A DNA stretch of 64,000 bases. Origin: Clusia tigrina (taxonomy: Eukaryota > Arthropoda > Insecta > Diptera > Clusiidae). Location: contig OV050031.1 of the NCBI GenBank assembly GCA_920105625.2, positions 6,303,501 to 6,367,500 on the forward strand, given 5' to 3'. The position numbers and the translations under genes are program-made. The notes beneath the pieces are model-generated. The model did no database searches, was not told the origin of the DNA, and saw nothing but the letters and a program-made list of their open reading frames with translations. Numbering within the stretch: the stretch's first letter is position 1; every line of letters begins with the position of its first letter. Below are positions 12,090 through 23,328 of this stretch, in pieces.

Positions 12090-13350
12090 TCGAGTAGAGT
12101 GATTAAACGCTTCATTAGAAATGGAATGTCAGATTTGTTTCCTAATTGCAGAATGAGGATGAAAACAAGAATAATTGTCATGATACAAGCAGTGAAATTA
12201 CTCCGGCATATCTCATGAATAATGTGCGAAATTCTCCCAGATTGAATAATTGTTCCACCGCTTTCTAGTGACCAAATTCTGTCTTTGAGTTGTCTAATAA
12301 AAACATAAATATACTTAGGGGTTACAGCTCCATCCAGTCATCTCTGCTACTTAATATTGCCCGTATAAATTGTACCCAAAAATTCACGGAGGCGTGCTGT
12401 CGTCAGTGACGTGGTTGTGGTGATGTAAAAACCATATTGCGTGGGACAACCACACCCACACCATTATTAAATTAGCACTCAATGAATACCGAAGTGAAGT
12501 GGAAAAGTCAACTGAGGGATTCGAGTTAATTAACAATAAATATATAATAAATATGCATTGAATACATGAATAAATCCTAAAATCCTCATTCTTAGCTTTC
12601 AATATCGTCTGCTAATCGCTCCTGACGGGCACTCTAAACTGTTATATTTAAAATGGACTGGAGGGATCTCGTGACGCCGTGTTCCGGCAGTCACTTAATA
12701 TTGCATGAAGCCAAAATCTGCAGCTCTACCGCACTAACTTTTACCCAAAGACAAGGACCTGCTGCAGGCAATTATTGCAATTGCTTTTTGACTGCTGCCG
12801 TGTCATTCACTTGCCACTACGCGCGCCTTGCAATGATTTTAAAATAAATCCTTCGCTAATGTTGCTTTCCCCAATTCGAATTTGAATTTCAAGGCCGTCA
12901 CGACAGCCCCCTCTGTCACCGTCAGTGCTGTCGCTGGCGCTGGCGCTGTCGAACCCATTTGCTAATAGCAATATTCCTTGGCCATCGCGCTACTGGCTCG
13001 TATGCCTCATTGTGCAGCAGTTAATAAAACATCATTAGACGCCAGTGCCCCGTAATGCGAGCCAAGCTCATCTCTCGAGCGCCATTTCTTAAAGGAATTC
13101 CTTTAATTTTTGATAACTTTTACTTTTCTTTGACCTAAAAAACAATTCGAAGCGCAAAAAGGAAGCGAACGAGAAATATACTCGTACATATAAGAACATA
13201 TTTGTGCTTTTTGTTAAGCGGCCAAGCCGAGCCACATCGAGCCAAGCCAAACCAAACCAAACCAAACGAAACGAAATAACCACCCACCCGGCCATCCATT
13301 CACGCAGCTCCCTGCCTTTGCCTGCCAGCTCGAACGACAGCCAGCAGCCC
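12090..13350. other. Gene-free stretch
   Basis: No coding region supported. 12900-13500 is less AT-rich and holds a run of AACCA/AACGA repeats near 13250-13275. Reverse-strand open frames here lack any recognisable family. Confidence 0.35.
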
Positions 13351-13354
13351 AACG

Positions 13355-13438
13355 CAATTCCCACAGCGCTCTGAAATCGCCTCCAGAACGAGTGCCGGCA
13401 ACCGAAGGAGCGCAAACAGCTACAAGCACACCCACCCA
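13355..13438 (+). repeat. 84-bp direct duplication, copy 1
   Basis: Starts CAATTCCCACAGCGCTCTGA and ends AGCACACCCACCCA. Base-for-base identical to 15190-15273 by eye, with unrelated flanks on both sides. Confidence 0.95.
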
Positions 13439-13593
13439 TACACGGCGGATTGAAGCGACCCAACGATGCAGAACCAAAGCAAGCCATAACGAAACCCAGG
13501 GGTGATTGATTGCGAGGGAAACATTTTCAAGGGTAAGAAAAGAAAATGCGCCATTCGCATTCATCCTCGTTGCCGGTTTTTACTGCTGTGCGA

Positions 13594-13732
13594 TTGTTAT
13601 TCTGGTTGTTGTTGTTATCCTCGATGTTGTTGTTCTCGTCGTTGTTGTTGTTATGCTCGTTGTTGTTGTTATGCTCGTTGTTGCTGTTATCCTCTTTGTT
13701 GTTGTTGTTGTTGTCATTGTTTTTGTTGTACC
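13594..13732. repeat. GTT-rich trinucleotide repeat
   Basis: Interrupted (GTT)n with longer periods of the type GTTGTTATGCTC. It produces Cys-rich, Val/Leu-rich and Asn-rich phantom frames on the two strands. Confidence 0.95.
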
Positions 13733-13829
13733 ATACGCACATGGCAGATACGCTTACAAAATAAGAATTTCAAGTGAAAAGCAAGCGAGGAATTTACTAC
13801 GAAGCTGGCACCTCCTGAACAAAAGCGTC

Positions 13830-14179
13830 AAATAATTTTGGTAGTAACAGCGACCGACGACCGACGAACGACGGCAGGAAAGCACAGCACTGAAATCAGG
13901 AATTGGTTGGTGGTGCGTGCAGGACGCAGTGTGACAGTGTAGCAGCCTGGCAGCCAAGCAGGCATTCGAAATGCCATTCACGCAGCGTAGGTGAAGTGGG
14001 TCGGTGGGGTGATGGTCTTAAGTTATTCTCAGAGTGGTGTGGGCGGTAGTCGGGTGCCTGAGGGGAGTGGTAGTGTGGGCTAATGTGTGGTTAGGGGATC
14101 TAATGTGTTGTCTGTGCTGCAAGGCAGAGAGTTGGAGCAACCAACACGTGCTGTATTTAAGTGGAGTTGTGTTGAATTG
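13830..14179. other. Gene-free stretch
   Basis: No recognisable feature. A 137-codon frame (14034-14447) crosses it, but only the later part looks related to a LINE. Confidence 0.35.
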
Positions 14180-14450
14180 GAAATGCTTGCAATCTGACTT
14201 GCGGCAGAAGCGCTTAATTGCTCGTTGTACTCGTAAGGACCAAACTGGTCACATCAATATTAACAGATCCGTGGATACGGAGGACAATGGGGGTGTATTC
14301 GTGTCGGGACTGGGCCTGAGAGCATTTCACTTTATAAATGGCTTTGGAAAGGATCCAAAATGTTGCCAACTGTGGGGTATTTCTGCGAATCTGCATGAAA
14401 GCATCCTATTGCTGTTTTTTGAACACTTGAAGAAGAACATCTCTTAAGAC
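14180..14450 (+). mobile_element. Decayed LINE RNase H fragment
   Basis: The frame reads HININRSVDTEDNGGVFVSG then LGLRAFHFING. This parallels the HIHTDGG...GGVFS...DINMPFRI start of the RNase H domain in the copy at 36.5 kb. The catalytic TDG is changed and the rest of the domain is missing. Homology is judged by eye. Confidence 0.55.
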
Positions 14451-14585
14451 TATTGATAACAGTTTCCAGAAGTGTAATATTTATGGGTAACCCTAGGATT
14501 CATTAACCAGGTCGCAGCCTCTGAAAAATCTTGTTATTCATACGCCAACAATGACAAAAGCTGGTGAAGGATTGGTTTTTTGTTG

Positions 14586-14714
14586 TGAGAGGGAGAGAGA
14601 GAGATAGAGAGAGAGGGAGAGATAGAGAGAGATATGGAGAGAGATAGAGAGAGAGAGGTAGAGAGAAAGAGAGAGTTAGAGAGAGAGAGATATGGGGAGA
14701 GAGATATGGAGAGT
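14586..14714. repeat. GA-rich microsatellite
   Basis: Interrupted (GAGA)n with GATATG and GATAGA variants. Similar GA-rich sequence is expanded at 48.9-49.7 kb. Confidence 0.95.
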
Positions 14715-15189
14715 TGCCCAAGAAAGAGAGTGGTGCGCCATCTTCGAGAGTCCATAGCTCAAGGCTGGTTCTTTCTAAGTGTATCCCGAATACGAAATTT
14801 GCAAGGCAGAGACCCGTCGTTTAGAAGATAATTCATTTTCTGAACGCCTGAACAACTTTCGCCCAGACTTGGGTCGAATACGGGTCGAGATTCGGGGCCC
14901 TTATTAAATCAATTTCAACTTACACCTCTGAGATGTGGTGACATAGGGACCTGGTTAAGATTACCATCTCTCTCCTACATAATGGTATGCATCTGAGTAA
15001 TACCAATGGCTGCGTATCCAGCTGACACCGTCAATTTCCTGCTGAACTGGTTCATTTCAGTAGCATAGCCTAAAGTTCAGGAGCCCATCACTGACTGAGT
15101 TTGCTGGAGATCATTCAATGGACAAACGACTTTGTGAATAAAACCATTAGGGGAAGATCATGCTTAGTTAGATTATATAAAACTTCAAA

Positions 15190-15273
15190 CAATTCCCACA
15201 GCGCTCTGAAATCGCCTCCAGAACGAGTGCCGGCAACCGAAGGAGCGCAAACAGCTACAAGCACACCCACCCA
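15190..15273 (+). repeat. 84-bp direct duplication, copy 2
   Basis: Exact copy of 13355-13438 in the same orientation, 1.8 kb away. Flanks do not match and no target-site duplication is evident. Confidence 0.95.
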
Positions 15274-16218
15274 AATACAGAAAGCAAACCGGCAAATTTC
15301 ATACTTCATCTGGAGAGCTCCAAACCGCTCATCTAGTCGGCTGGCTCACTAATCACTATACTAGTGGTTAACAATATGACCTTCATAGGTGCCATCGACA
15401 ACCCGTACTCCAGCCTTCCAGAAATTAACGATACTAAAAAACACTGTACATGCAATTGGTCGGATATCGCAATAAGTAGAAAATTCCTACTGGGTAGCCA
15501 GGTTTTGAGCTCCAGGTCTACCAAGAGAGCTACTTCGATTCCTCAAAGAAATTAAGAACCAAGTAAATAGCGAATCATTTACTTGCTTCTGATCAAAAAA
15601 TGCATATATTTTACGTTTTAGCCTTTACTTTAGGCGAAGTACTACAATAGTAGGCGTGATTTGTTGAGAGAGTAGGGATTAGATGGGAGTTAGGAAAAAA
15701 TGTTTGAGCTTCGTAACAACTGGTAAGATTTTATGACATGGCTTCACAAGGTTTGAGTCACTTAAAGGATCTTATTATAACTAAGCTGTCCTCACCATAT
15801 GAAAATGTTTCTGGTGGTCTAAATAAGTCTTGTCTGGGGTATATATTTCGGACGAATTTGCACCACCGATTTGTGGACTTGCTGTTTTCAGTTGAGGTTT
15901 GTGTATTGGGTTTTTTTTTAAGTTTGGTTTGTGTACTCGGTTTTTCGCAATTATTGGACTAAGAGATGTATACTTGAACATTCGAGGAGTTTTCCAAAAA
16001 CCATCAATAATAATTACTTCTTAGTTATTAGTTCTACAGAACGAGGAACACATGTCACTCCTGATTGAAATTTTAGAATGCTTTAATCACACCACCAGAA
16101 ATGATTCCAAAATTCTTTTCAAAATTTTATAAGTGTTTCTAAGCCAAACCAATGACATCCTTACGTCCTTGACTTGCTTTAAGCAGATACTATACAAATT
16201 GTCTAAGCTATATACATT
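15274..16218. other. Gene-free stretch, 3' flank of the MADF gene
   Basis: AT-rich with no domain-bearing frame. On the minus strand this is downstream of the MADF-gene stop codon and may hold its 3' UTR. No clear AATAAA was found close to the stop. Confidence 0.35.
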
Positions 16219-16503
16219 TTATTGACGTTTCATTGAAAATGGGGATAAATTTTTAAAAGTCAGTGACTGCTGAAATCCAGCAGCTGCGTTCTCAGTCAGT
16301 TGTTCTAAGCCTCCATAGAAAAACACATCCGATATTATTTTGCGAGCCAAATGCTGTTGGACACTCGACATTTTATCATATTGGGCTGCCCAGCCTTTCG
16401 CCAGTATAGTGCTTTCACTCTCGTTCGCTTTGTAATGTCCATAAGGCGTTTGATAATCCTCCTCTTTCATTGATTTCTTCTTTTTTCTTGGTGGTTCATC
16501 ATA
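16219..16503 (-). CDS. C-terminal exon of MADF-domain gene (BESS-like tail)
   Basis: Last exon of the minus-strand MADF array: 94 codons plus TAA. It follows a 3' splice site (AAATTTTAG before TATGATGAACC) and starts in phase 0 with YDEPPRKKKKSMKEEDYQTP, a basic, possibly nuclear-localising stretch. Next comes STILAKGWAAQYDKM, then the helical block VQQHLARKIISDVFFYGGLE. The last block resembles the C-terminal BESS-type interaction segment of fly MADF proteins; that assignment is by resemblance. The first part (DEP...KEE...STxLxKGWxxQYD) is repeated at the start of the 18.1-kb MADF exon and partly in the 19.0-kb one. The three upstream MADF exons all end in phase 0, so each could splice to this exon. 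Confidence 0.75.
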   Translation of the reverse strand, partial: YDEPPRKKKKSMKEEDYQTPYGHYKANESESTILAKGWAAQYDKMSSVQQHLARKIISDVFFYGGLEQLTENAAAGFQQSLTFKNLSPFSMKRQ

Positions 16504-16559
16504 CTAAAATTTAAAGGAAAAACATTATTAAATATTCTCTTCGAATATAGATCTTAAAT

Positions 16560-17060
16560 AATGTAGAATAATTGGAAGTTTACAGTAGTATCTAATGGGG
16601 GAAATGATGCCAATATAAGGCAAACATCAACATCAGGATCATAAAACATCAACGATAAGCAAACATATCGACTCATCAAAAGATTAGCCATCACACCAAC
16701 AGAAGCGTCACTTTGCATTGAAGGTATCGAACAAGGCACAAAAATGGCAACACGAGGCACCAATGTCAAGTTGCAGTCCAGGATCAAAAACTTTTCAACA
16801 GATTTGGAGGCATTTGTATACCCAAATATAATTCCAATTCAACCAACTCAATGGGTAGACGCGTCTCAACATGACCAATTCCTAAGGGCATCCAACTGGC
16901 TGATCCAGAGTTTCACCAACTGGGGAGTATTGATGTTCTTGTTGGTGCCGGATTCTTTTTAACTTAATGGAAACGTGACGGGTGTTATCAAAATATTATG
17001 ACCCCGATTTGCAGTATAGGTCAGATCCGTATTGGCTGCTTGGGGTTCAACCAAGGCGAG
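16560..17060 (+). mobile_element. BEL/Pao retrotransposon relic (protease-like DUF1758 region)
   Basis: The plus strand reads YRLIKRLAITPTEASLCIEG and SRIKNFSTDLEAFVYPNI. After a frameshift it continues LADPEFHQLGSIDVLVGAGF. This order (RLI, LxAFVxPxI, LADPxF...IDVLxGAxFF) is the aspartic-protease-like segment of BEL/Pao Pol. It is broken by stops and frameshifts with no RT or LTR nearby, and it lies inside an intron of the minus-strand MADF gene. Confidence 0.8.
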
Positions 17061-17377
17061 ATTATTCTAGAGGGGAATGCTAGAATACATATCTTTATAC
17101 AAATTTTCCCCAGCGAACTATCAAAATTGATTTTCTAGAGAAAATTTATTAAAACATTTGGAATTTGGGATTTCTTTTTCGAGATTTTTTAGTTGGGATT
17201 TTTTTTAATATGAATTTCTGCATTCCTCTGAATGGATTTATTTGGATCAGCTGACTTATTGAACTTTGCTTATGTCTGACAATTCACAAGGGAAGATATT
17301 GTCCTTACAAATAAATTCACCGTGGGTTGAGTTTAATAAATCCAACGGCTCCATCAATGTAGAGAAAGGGTATAAAG

Positions 17378-17569
17378 CAGAGAATACAGAGAAAAGAAAC
17401 TTAAACGTCTAACGGCAAAGCAGCGAAATAAAGCAGACGGACGTTGTATATGAATCCACTCAAAATCGTGGTGAATCCACTCAAAATCGTGGTGAATCCA
17501 CTCGAAATCGTGGTGTGTCCGCTACGGACGCTGGCAGCGAAAAAGACGTTCCTTTCTCTGTGTTCTCTG
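17378..17569 (-). mobile_element. hAT-type MITE, family 1 copy 2
   Basis: A 192-bp element with ends CAGAGAATACAGAGAAA / TTTCTCTGTGTTCTCTG and a perfect 8-bp target duplication GTATAAAG (17370-17377 and 17570-17577). It contains three copies of the 21-bp unit (here AATCCACTCAAAATCGTGGTG). It is the reverse-orientation relative of 9122-9300 and sits in the same intron as the BEL relic. Confidence 0.93.
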
Positions 17570-17577
17570 GTATAAAG

Positions 17578-18084
17578 CGCAAGCAAAGCTTGTGAGAGGG
17601 CCGGTGGGATAGAAACACAAAGGAACACTGATTTGAATAATGAGATGCTGTGGAACACAGGTTTGCAAAATGTGAGCAATCTAATTATATATGAAAAATG
17701 TTCATCTCAGTAATCAATCAAACCGCGTACACATTTGCACACTAAAGGAAGGAGGCAATAAACTGATGTGCAGGTGTGAACCAAACGGGACCCATCACCT
17801 TGGTCTATTCGCCGCATGGTCGCATTGCACCGGACCTGAGACGGTACACCTCTCTACCCTACACATTTAATTACGCGTATACGTATCGTATGCTATCGTG
17901 CCTCCTTCGCGTTCTTGCTCACATTCGTATGCGACTTTAACCGCATTCTCTTCATGCTGAATCTCTCAGCACTCATGCCATGCTCAATTGCGTTGATGAA
18001 GCCCATTGGATAATTGAGTGGTATAAAAGCGTGCCCCTACAGACCCCTCGAGTGTTTCATTGGAACGTTATGAGCATATTTTAC
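17578..18084. other. Intronic stretch between MADF exons
   Basis: Nothing recognised beyond being intron (minus strand) if the 18.1-kb exon is spliced to the 16.2-kb exon. Confidence 0.4.
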
Positions 18085-18675
18085 CATAGTTGCAGTGTCG
18101 CTGCTGTCCTCACTAATTCGGGTCTTTACTTCCACATCATAGCATCGGTCTTCCAAGAAGGATAGAGCGTCGAAATACCATAAAGGTGCTTCCAGGGGAT
18201 TTAAGGCACTGGCGTTACCTTTTCTTTGTTCATCAAGTATTTTTAATCGTTTTCTGTAGTTTGTCCGGAACGAATTAATTTTATTTTTCACCATTTCTTT
18301 GTCTGCCGTCGGTTCCACTTCACGCAGTTTTTCTGTCAACATTATGTATGCGGTTTCTTTTAATTCCTTATTGGTGTAGTCTTCACTTCCAACTCTCCAT
18401 AATGTCGGCATATGTTTGTACATATCTAAAAATTCCAACCAAAATCTTTTCCTGGCGTTGATAAATTGTCCATTGGGAAACCGGTCACATTGTTGGGATG
18501 TCCATCCTTTAGTCAGTGTTGTGCTATCATTATTTGTGTATGTCTGGTGCATATAAGTAACAGGATGAAGCTCTTCCTCATCGTCCTCATTCTCTTCCTC
18601 GTCCTCTATCTCCATCACTTCCGGTATCACTTCCTCCTTCAAAAGCATTGTTGGTATATTTGGTGAGTCATCAAT
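18085..18675 (-). CDS. MADF-domain exon (array member 3)
   Basis: A 197-codon exon in phase 0 at both ends. The acceptor is CAAATTTAG before ATTGATGACTC and the donor is ATG|GTAAAATATG. It begins IDDSPNIPTMLLKEE, has an acidic stretch (EIEDEEENEDDEEE) and then STTLTKGWTSQQCDRF. The MADF (Myb/SANT-like, Adf-1 type) domain runs from about ARKRFWLEFLDMYKHMPTLW through EPTADKEMVKNKINSFRTNY to LWYFDALSFLEDR. MADF domains bind DNA, so a nuclear sequence-specific regulator is expected; target unknown. Read without splicing, the frame ends a few codons past the donor. It can join the 16.2-kb exon in frame. It could instead be a separate gene or an alternative exon. Confidence 0.82.
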
Positions 18676-18981
18676 CTAAATTTGAAATATTAGCATGATT
18701 GTTAGAACTACGAGTAATTGTATATAAGGTGGTTTTATAAGGTATATTGGTGGGAACCATCCAGTCAGGAAAAATTTATATAAACGATTACAAAAGATAT
18801 CAAAGTATGCCAAAAACTCTCTTTTAAGATTTCAATGAACAACCACGACACCGAGTTGTGGTATATCTCAGTGCAGAGCTTCAAGTGAGGCTCTTGATAA
18901 TTACAAACTTTGACGTCAAATTTGGAAAAAGTCATATTTCAACTTGTCCTGACTGAATAAAAGGTGTTCCGACTGTTTTAC

Positions 18982-19578
18982 CGTATTTGGAGTGTCGTTG
19001 CTGTCCTCATAAATGCGAGTCCTTCCATCCGAATTATAGGTTCGATCTTCCAAGAACGACAGAGCGTCGAAATACCAAAGAGGCGATTCAATAACACACA
19101 TCGACCCAGCCCCAGATTTTTTACGTTCATTCAGTTTTCTTAAGCTTTTGCGGTAGTTCGAACGGAAGGAATTTATTTTCTTCTTCACCATTTCTTTGTC
19201 TGCGGTTGGTTCGATTTCCTGTAGTTTCGCTATTAACACATTGTACGCGCTGTTCTTTAATTCCCTGTTGGTGTAAGCCTCACTTCTTATTTTCCATAAC
19301 GCTGGCAGATTTTTGTAAAGCTCCAAAAAGTCCAACCAGAAGGCTTTTCTTGCTTCGCTCGTTTTTCCATAATATGGTCCACCGGAAAACTGATCGTATT
19401 GCGATGAACAGTCCCTAGTCGATGATGTGCTGTTATTATTCCCGTTTCTATGTCCCATAGTGGAATGTAGCGGCTCCTCTTCCTCCTCGTCGAAAGCTTC
19501 CACTTCGTCATCATCATCCTTCTGTTCTTCCTTTATTTTTAAACGCAATTCTTGTTGTTGTGGTTCATCCATTTTGAA
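18982..19578 (-). CDS. MADF-domain exon (array member 2)
   Basis: A 199-codon exon, phase 0 at both ends. The acceptor is CTTTATTTCAG before TTCAAAATGGATG and the donor is ACG|GTAAAACAG. It starts FKMDEPQQQELRLKIKEEQ, has an Asp/Glu-rich stretch and a Ser/Asn-rich segment with SSQYDQF. The MADF core then runs from ARKAFWLDFLELYKNLPALW through EPTADKEMVKKKINSFRSNY to SPLWYFDALSFLEDRTY. An internal ATG at 19572 could act as a start if this is a first coding exon, because upstream sequence only needs to supply a 5' UTR. The intron to the next MADF exon is 306 nt. Its core is closely similar to the 18.1- and 23.3-kb exons, so tandem exon duplication is likely. Confidence 0.82.
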
Positions 19579-20169
19579 CTGAAATAAAGTCATTTCATTT
19601 AAACATTGATTTTATTTATGTGTGTATCATTATTCCCAGGCTAGCATGAAATGTACATTAGCAGCGTCATGGGAAACATGTTGCTGAGTTGAGCCAAATG
19701 TTGGGGAACATGTTTGCTTCTATTGCTTGGTTAGCGCAACTCAGTAACATGGTGTCTTGAAATTGATAAGCGATTTTTATATGAATACATAACGATTTTA
19801 TATACGATTTTCTATAAGAATACACTAAAAACATTATAATGGATTTAGCATATACTGACGTCAAAGAAAATTTAGTATATCCTCTTCGATGATGTCACGC
19901 ACAATAGAGCTGATTGTCTACCTCTCTCAGAGAAAAGTTACGGTATCACAATTGGTGTATTTTTCAAATACGATATATACATATATATACGATATATAAT
20001 AAAATATCTATATAGTAAAAAATATATATAATATATGTATATTATAATATATACGATATATAATATATCTTAATACATCGTATTTGCTTTTATTATATCC
20101 TTCTAAATCTGGCTCTACATCTCCTATCCTATTAGTGGAAATTTCGCTTTCTTTTTCCATATGGTACCA

Positions 20170-20515
20170 ACATTATTATTATCATTATACCTGGCACCAT
20201 AATTAATTATGTCTGCAAGGGGTTGGGGCAGAGACCATAGAGACGGGACACTTCAAAGTCAAATTTTCTGACGTTTAAACAAAACTAGCTTTGTTTATCA
20301 TTAGTTGCCTGCATGGATAGGTTTGTTTATCATTGGTTAACCAGAATTCTGAGGAAAATCAGCCACACTACTACAGTTTTGCACATGTGTAAGTGCACGC
20401 AAAACAAGAGTCATTTCTCTGTATTCTCTGGTTGGGCAAGAGGTACTATCAACAAAGGCATTCGACTCGAAGATAAAAAATTTGGAACGAAGCATTCTTG
20501 AGACCATGCCATGCC
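20170..20515 (-). mobile_element. tRNA-derived SINE (3' body), split by an hAT-type MITE
   Basis: The minus-strand SINE body is present as 20431-20515 (5' part, with CATTCGACTCGAAG in plus orientation) and 20170-20228 (3' part, CATAATTAATTATGTCTGCA then the ATT-rich tail). It aligns with the SINEs at 37.3 and 39.5 kb. The tRNA-like head is missing. The hAT-type element at 20229-20430 lies between the halves. Confidence 0.75.
20229..20430 (+). mobile_element. hAT-type MITE, family 2 copy 1 (nested in SINE)
   Basis: Ends CAGAGACCATAGAGACGGGA and ATTTCTCTGTATTCTCTG are imperfect inverted repeats related to family 1. The interior differs from family 1 and matches 24.8-25.0 kb (TTTGTTTATCATTGGTTAAC; GAAAATCAGCCACACTACT). 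Flanks GGTTGGGG and GTTGGGCA are an imperfect, one-base-shifted match to an 8-bp duplication. It interrupts a SINE, so it inserted later than the SINE. Confidence 0.8.
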
Positions 20516-20959
20516 ACGAACGCATACGAACGCAAAAATAAAATAAAATTTGACGAGTTATTTTTTTGCGTGCGTGGACAACGGTCAAAAACACATATAT
20601 TCACACATACGCAATGCTTGACGCGGTATTTTGATCGTGTTCTGCGCACTTAAACGTGTAAATTTAAATTCACCACTAAATATTACTTCCAGGTAAAAGC
20701 ATAAGAGAGACTTGTGGGTTTGAAAAGTCTAAAATTCAAAAAGAGATAGAAATCCAATCAGATTCAGTTCAATATTCCAATAGTTCCTAGGGTACGAGTA
20801 AGTAATCATGTTTTGATCTGGCGTGTACCACTTTTTCCGCTACTCATTCACAAGTAATTGGGAACTTAATTGGAAAAGTGATATTTATTATTTTTTACAT
20901 TGTGTGTGAGAACCTTTTGAAACCCTTCTTTGTCGTTCTACTGTAGATTAAGTAATTAG

Positions 20960-21600
20960 CATTGGGCCTAGGTAGGTACCCAGGTAGGTTTAGCGGTCGC
21001 CAGAAAGGTACACTTAGGCCATGATTGACCCTTTGTGATACCGCATGAGACACAAATCCCGATCCCTTTTAAATGTCCAGCCATTTGGAGCTTTTTATGA
21101 AGCAGTTAATGGAGCTTATTTTCTTATTTGCAATATCTTCCAAAGAGTCTAAGAAGTAGTCACACAGGAAAGTGCGCCTCCTTCTGGACAGCACTGGACA
21201 CATACTTAACAGGTGTTCAATGGGCTCTTGCTCCTTTTCGTCCAAGTAAATCCTGCATAAGTCATTTGAGGCAATCCCCAGCTTACTACCATGAGTACCC
21301 AGTCCAGTGTCCCGTTAGAACAATTATGATGGACCTATATTCTGTCTATTTAGAAATACTAGATTAGACGTTTATTTCAGGCCAGGGTGAGTCCAGCTAT
21401 TTTGCATCCTACTCCTTCAGACCAGCACCTGCCCGCTGCGTCTAAGGGGATTGTATTAGTTAGTGGCTTACATGTGGCAATAGGAATACTGAGGTCTGAC
21501 ATAGCTGGCTGAATCGGTGTTATAGCGATCTCTCGGGCAAGTTCATCCGCTTTGCAGTTCCATGGAATATCCCTGTGGCCGGGAGCCCAGCTCGGTAATA
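20960..21600 (-). mobile_element. LINE RNase H/C-terminal fragment, family B copy 2
   Basis: Minus-strand counterpart of 9840-10440 and 36790-37335. It shows, on the plus strand, the inverted RNase H block (TTCCATGGAATATCCCTGTG), the Cys/His tail region and the 3' end (GTGATACCGCATGAGACACA). It is rich in frame breaks and lies within the 3.75-kb intron between MADF exons. Confidence 0.8.
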
Positions 21601-21979
21601 TTGCAGTTTTCTAATTTAGTATGGTTATTTTCAACTGGTTTTCCCTAAATATAATTTTTGTTTTTGTTAGCTTATTCGTACAGTACAACAACTCAAAACG
21701 TACGTAAACTTTCGGGAGTGACTGTATCAATTTGCTGTTTGTTGACATTTTCCAGAACTAATGCAAATAAATGTTTAAGCATACAACAATGCCAGCAGAA
21801 AATGTTGTATAGCTCAACAAATATATAAATAATATAAGATAATAATATATATATTATTGTTGGAAAAATATAATTATACATATATATAGTGAAAAGATTA
21901 TACGGAAATGACAAACTCTAAATAGACTTATACTATATAATATTGTTGGAAAAGTACTCTCTTCATTGTTACTAAAATA

Positions 21980-22282
<303 letters not shown>

Positions 22283-22289
22283 TATTTTA

Positions 22290-23328
22290 TTAATAATACA
22301 GAGTAATTTTCAATCAATACTATTTAATTTTAACACAACAGCCTAATTCATTAACTAAATTTTTCTACCATTTGTTATTGTTCGCATTTTCTGCTGGGTG
22401 CTGTCACATGTGTATCATTCTGTATTCTGGTGCTATCAGATGTGTATCAATTATGTTTTATTTTACCGTTTCAAAATTTGAGACGTTTAAGTTTCCACTC
22501 TCGCCGTCTCTAGTTTACACGATGTTGAATAAACCCCTCAATATTATTGTTGTTTGCGCTGCTGAACGCAGAGTGAATATTGACATCAACACTGTACAAA
22601 TTGTACCAATCACATAATCAAAACCAGTTTCCTGTGTGCCCATGTTCGAGTTCGCTTCGGTTTGAAGTGCATTCGAACTCTTCTAAGTACATCAACCCAG
22701 ATGTCAAAATGAGCGTGCAAAGAAGAAAATGGGATTTGAATGAGGCGAAAACTTGGCGTATTACTTACATACAAACATGTATGATTCCTACCCCAAATAC
22801 TGATCTACCGAACCTGGGGCGAACACAATATTTTTCATTTATTTTATTCTCTCCCATGCGCTCTCACCCTGCTCAGCTGAAATTCGTGAAAGCAACAACA
22901 ACAATCGTACAATCGTTGACTGATGACTGTGGAAATGAACGCAGCCATTGACACTGGCAAAGAACGGCATGGTTGTTGTTTGTGAAGTTATTGTTTTGCA
23001 CACTTTATAAATTAATGTTAATTGATAAATAAAAAAAAATAAACTCAAACAAAACTGAGCCTGTGTTTAGTAAAAAAAAACACTGTTTACCAATCACCCT
23101 CACTAGGCTGGAAGTTGAAGAGAATAGAATATGTTCCGTGGAAAACATACGCAATATCAAAATTTCAAGAAAACAAACGTGTTATGAAGAAATATTATAT
23201 TTCTAGCTACATAAAGTCTCCGTTTGGTTTTTTGCCTGAACAGTGGCAGAACATTTTATAGACTGTAAGATTCTTACGAGTACTTCTATGATATGAAAGT
23301 TTACTGGAAAAAAATAATGCACACTTAC
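22290..23328. other. Intronic or intergenic stretch
   Basis: No supported feature. Short frames only (up to 123 codons), with no domain. Confidence 0.35.

Noticed and set aside
12384..13564. Reverse-strand frames of 72-132 codons in a less AT-rich region
   Set aside because: Low-complexity Gly/Trp/Val readings of repeats such as AACCA; no domain or conserved pattern.
13502..13835. Cys-rich, Val-rich and Asn-rich frames that might suggest small secreted proteins
   Set aside because: All are alternative readings of the GTT repeat on both strands.
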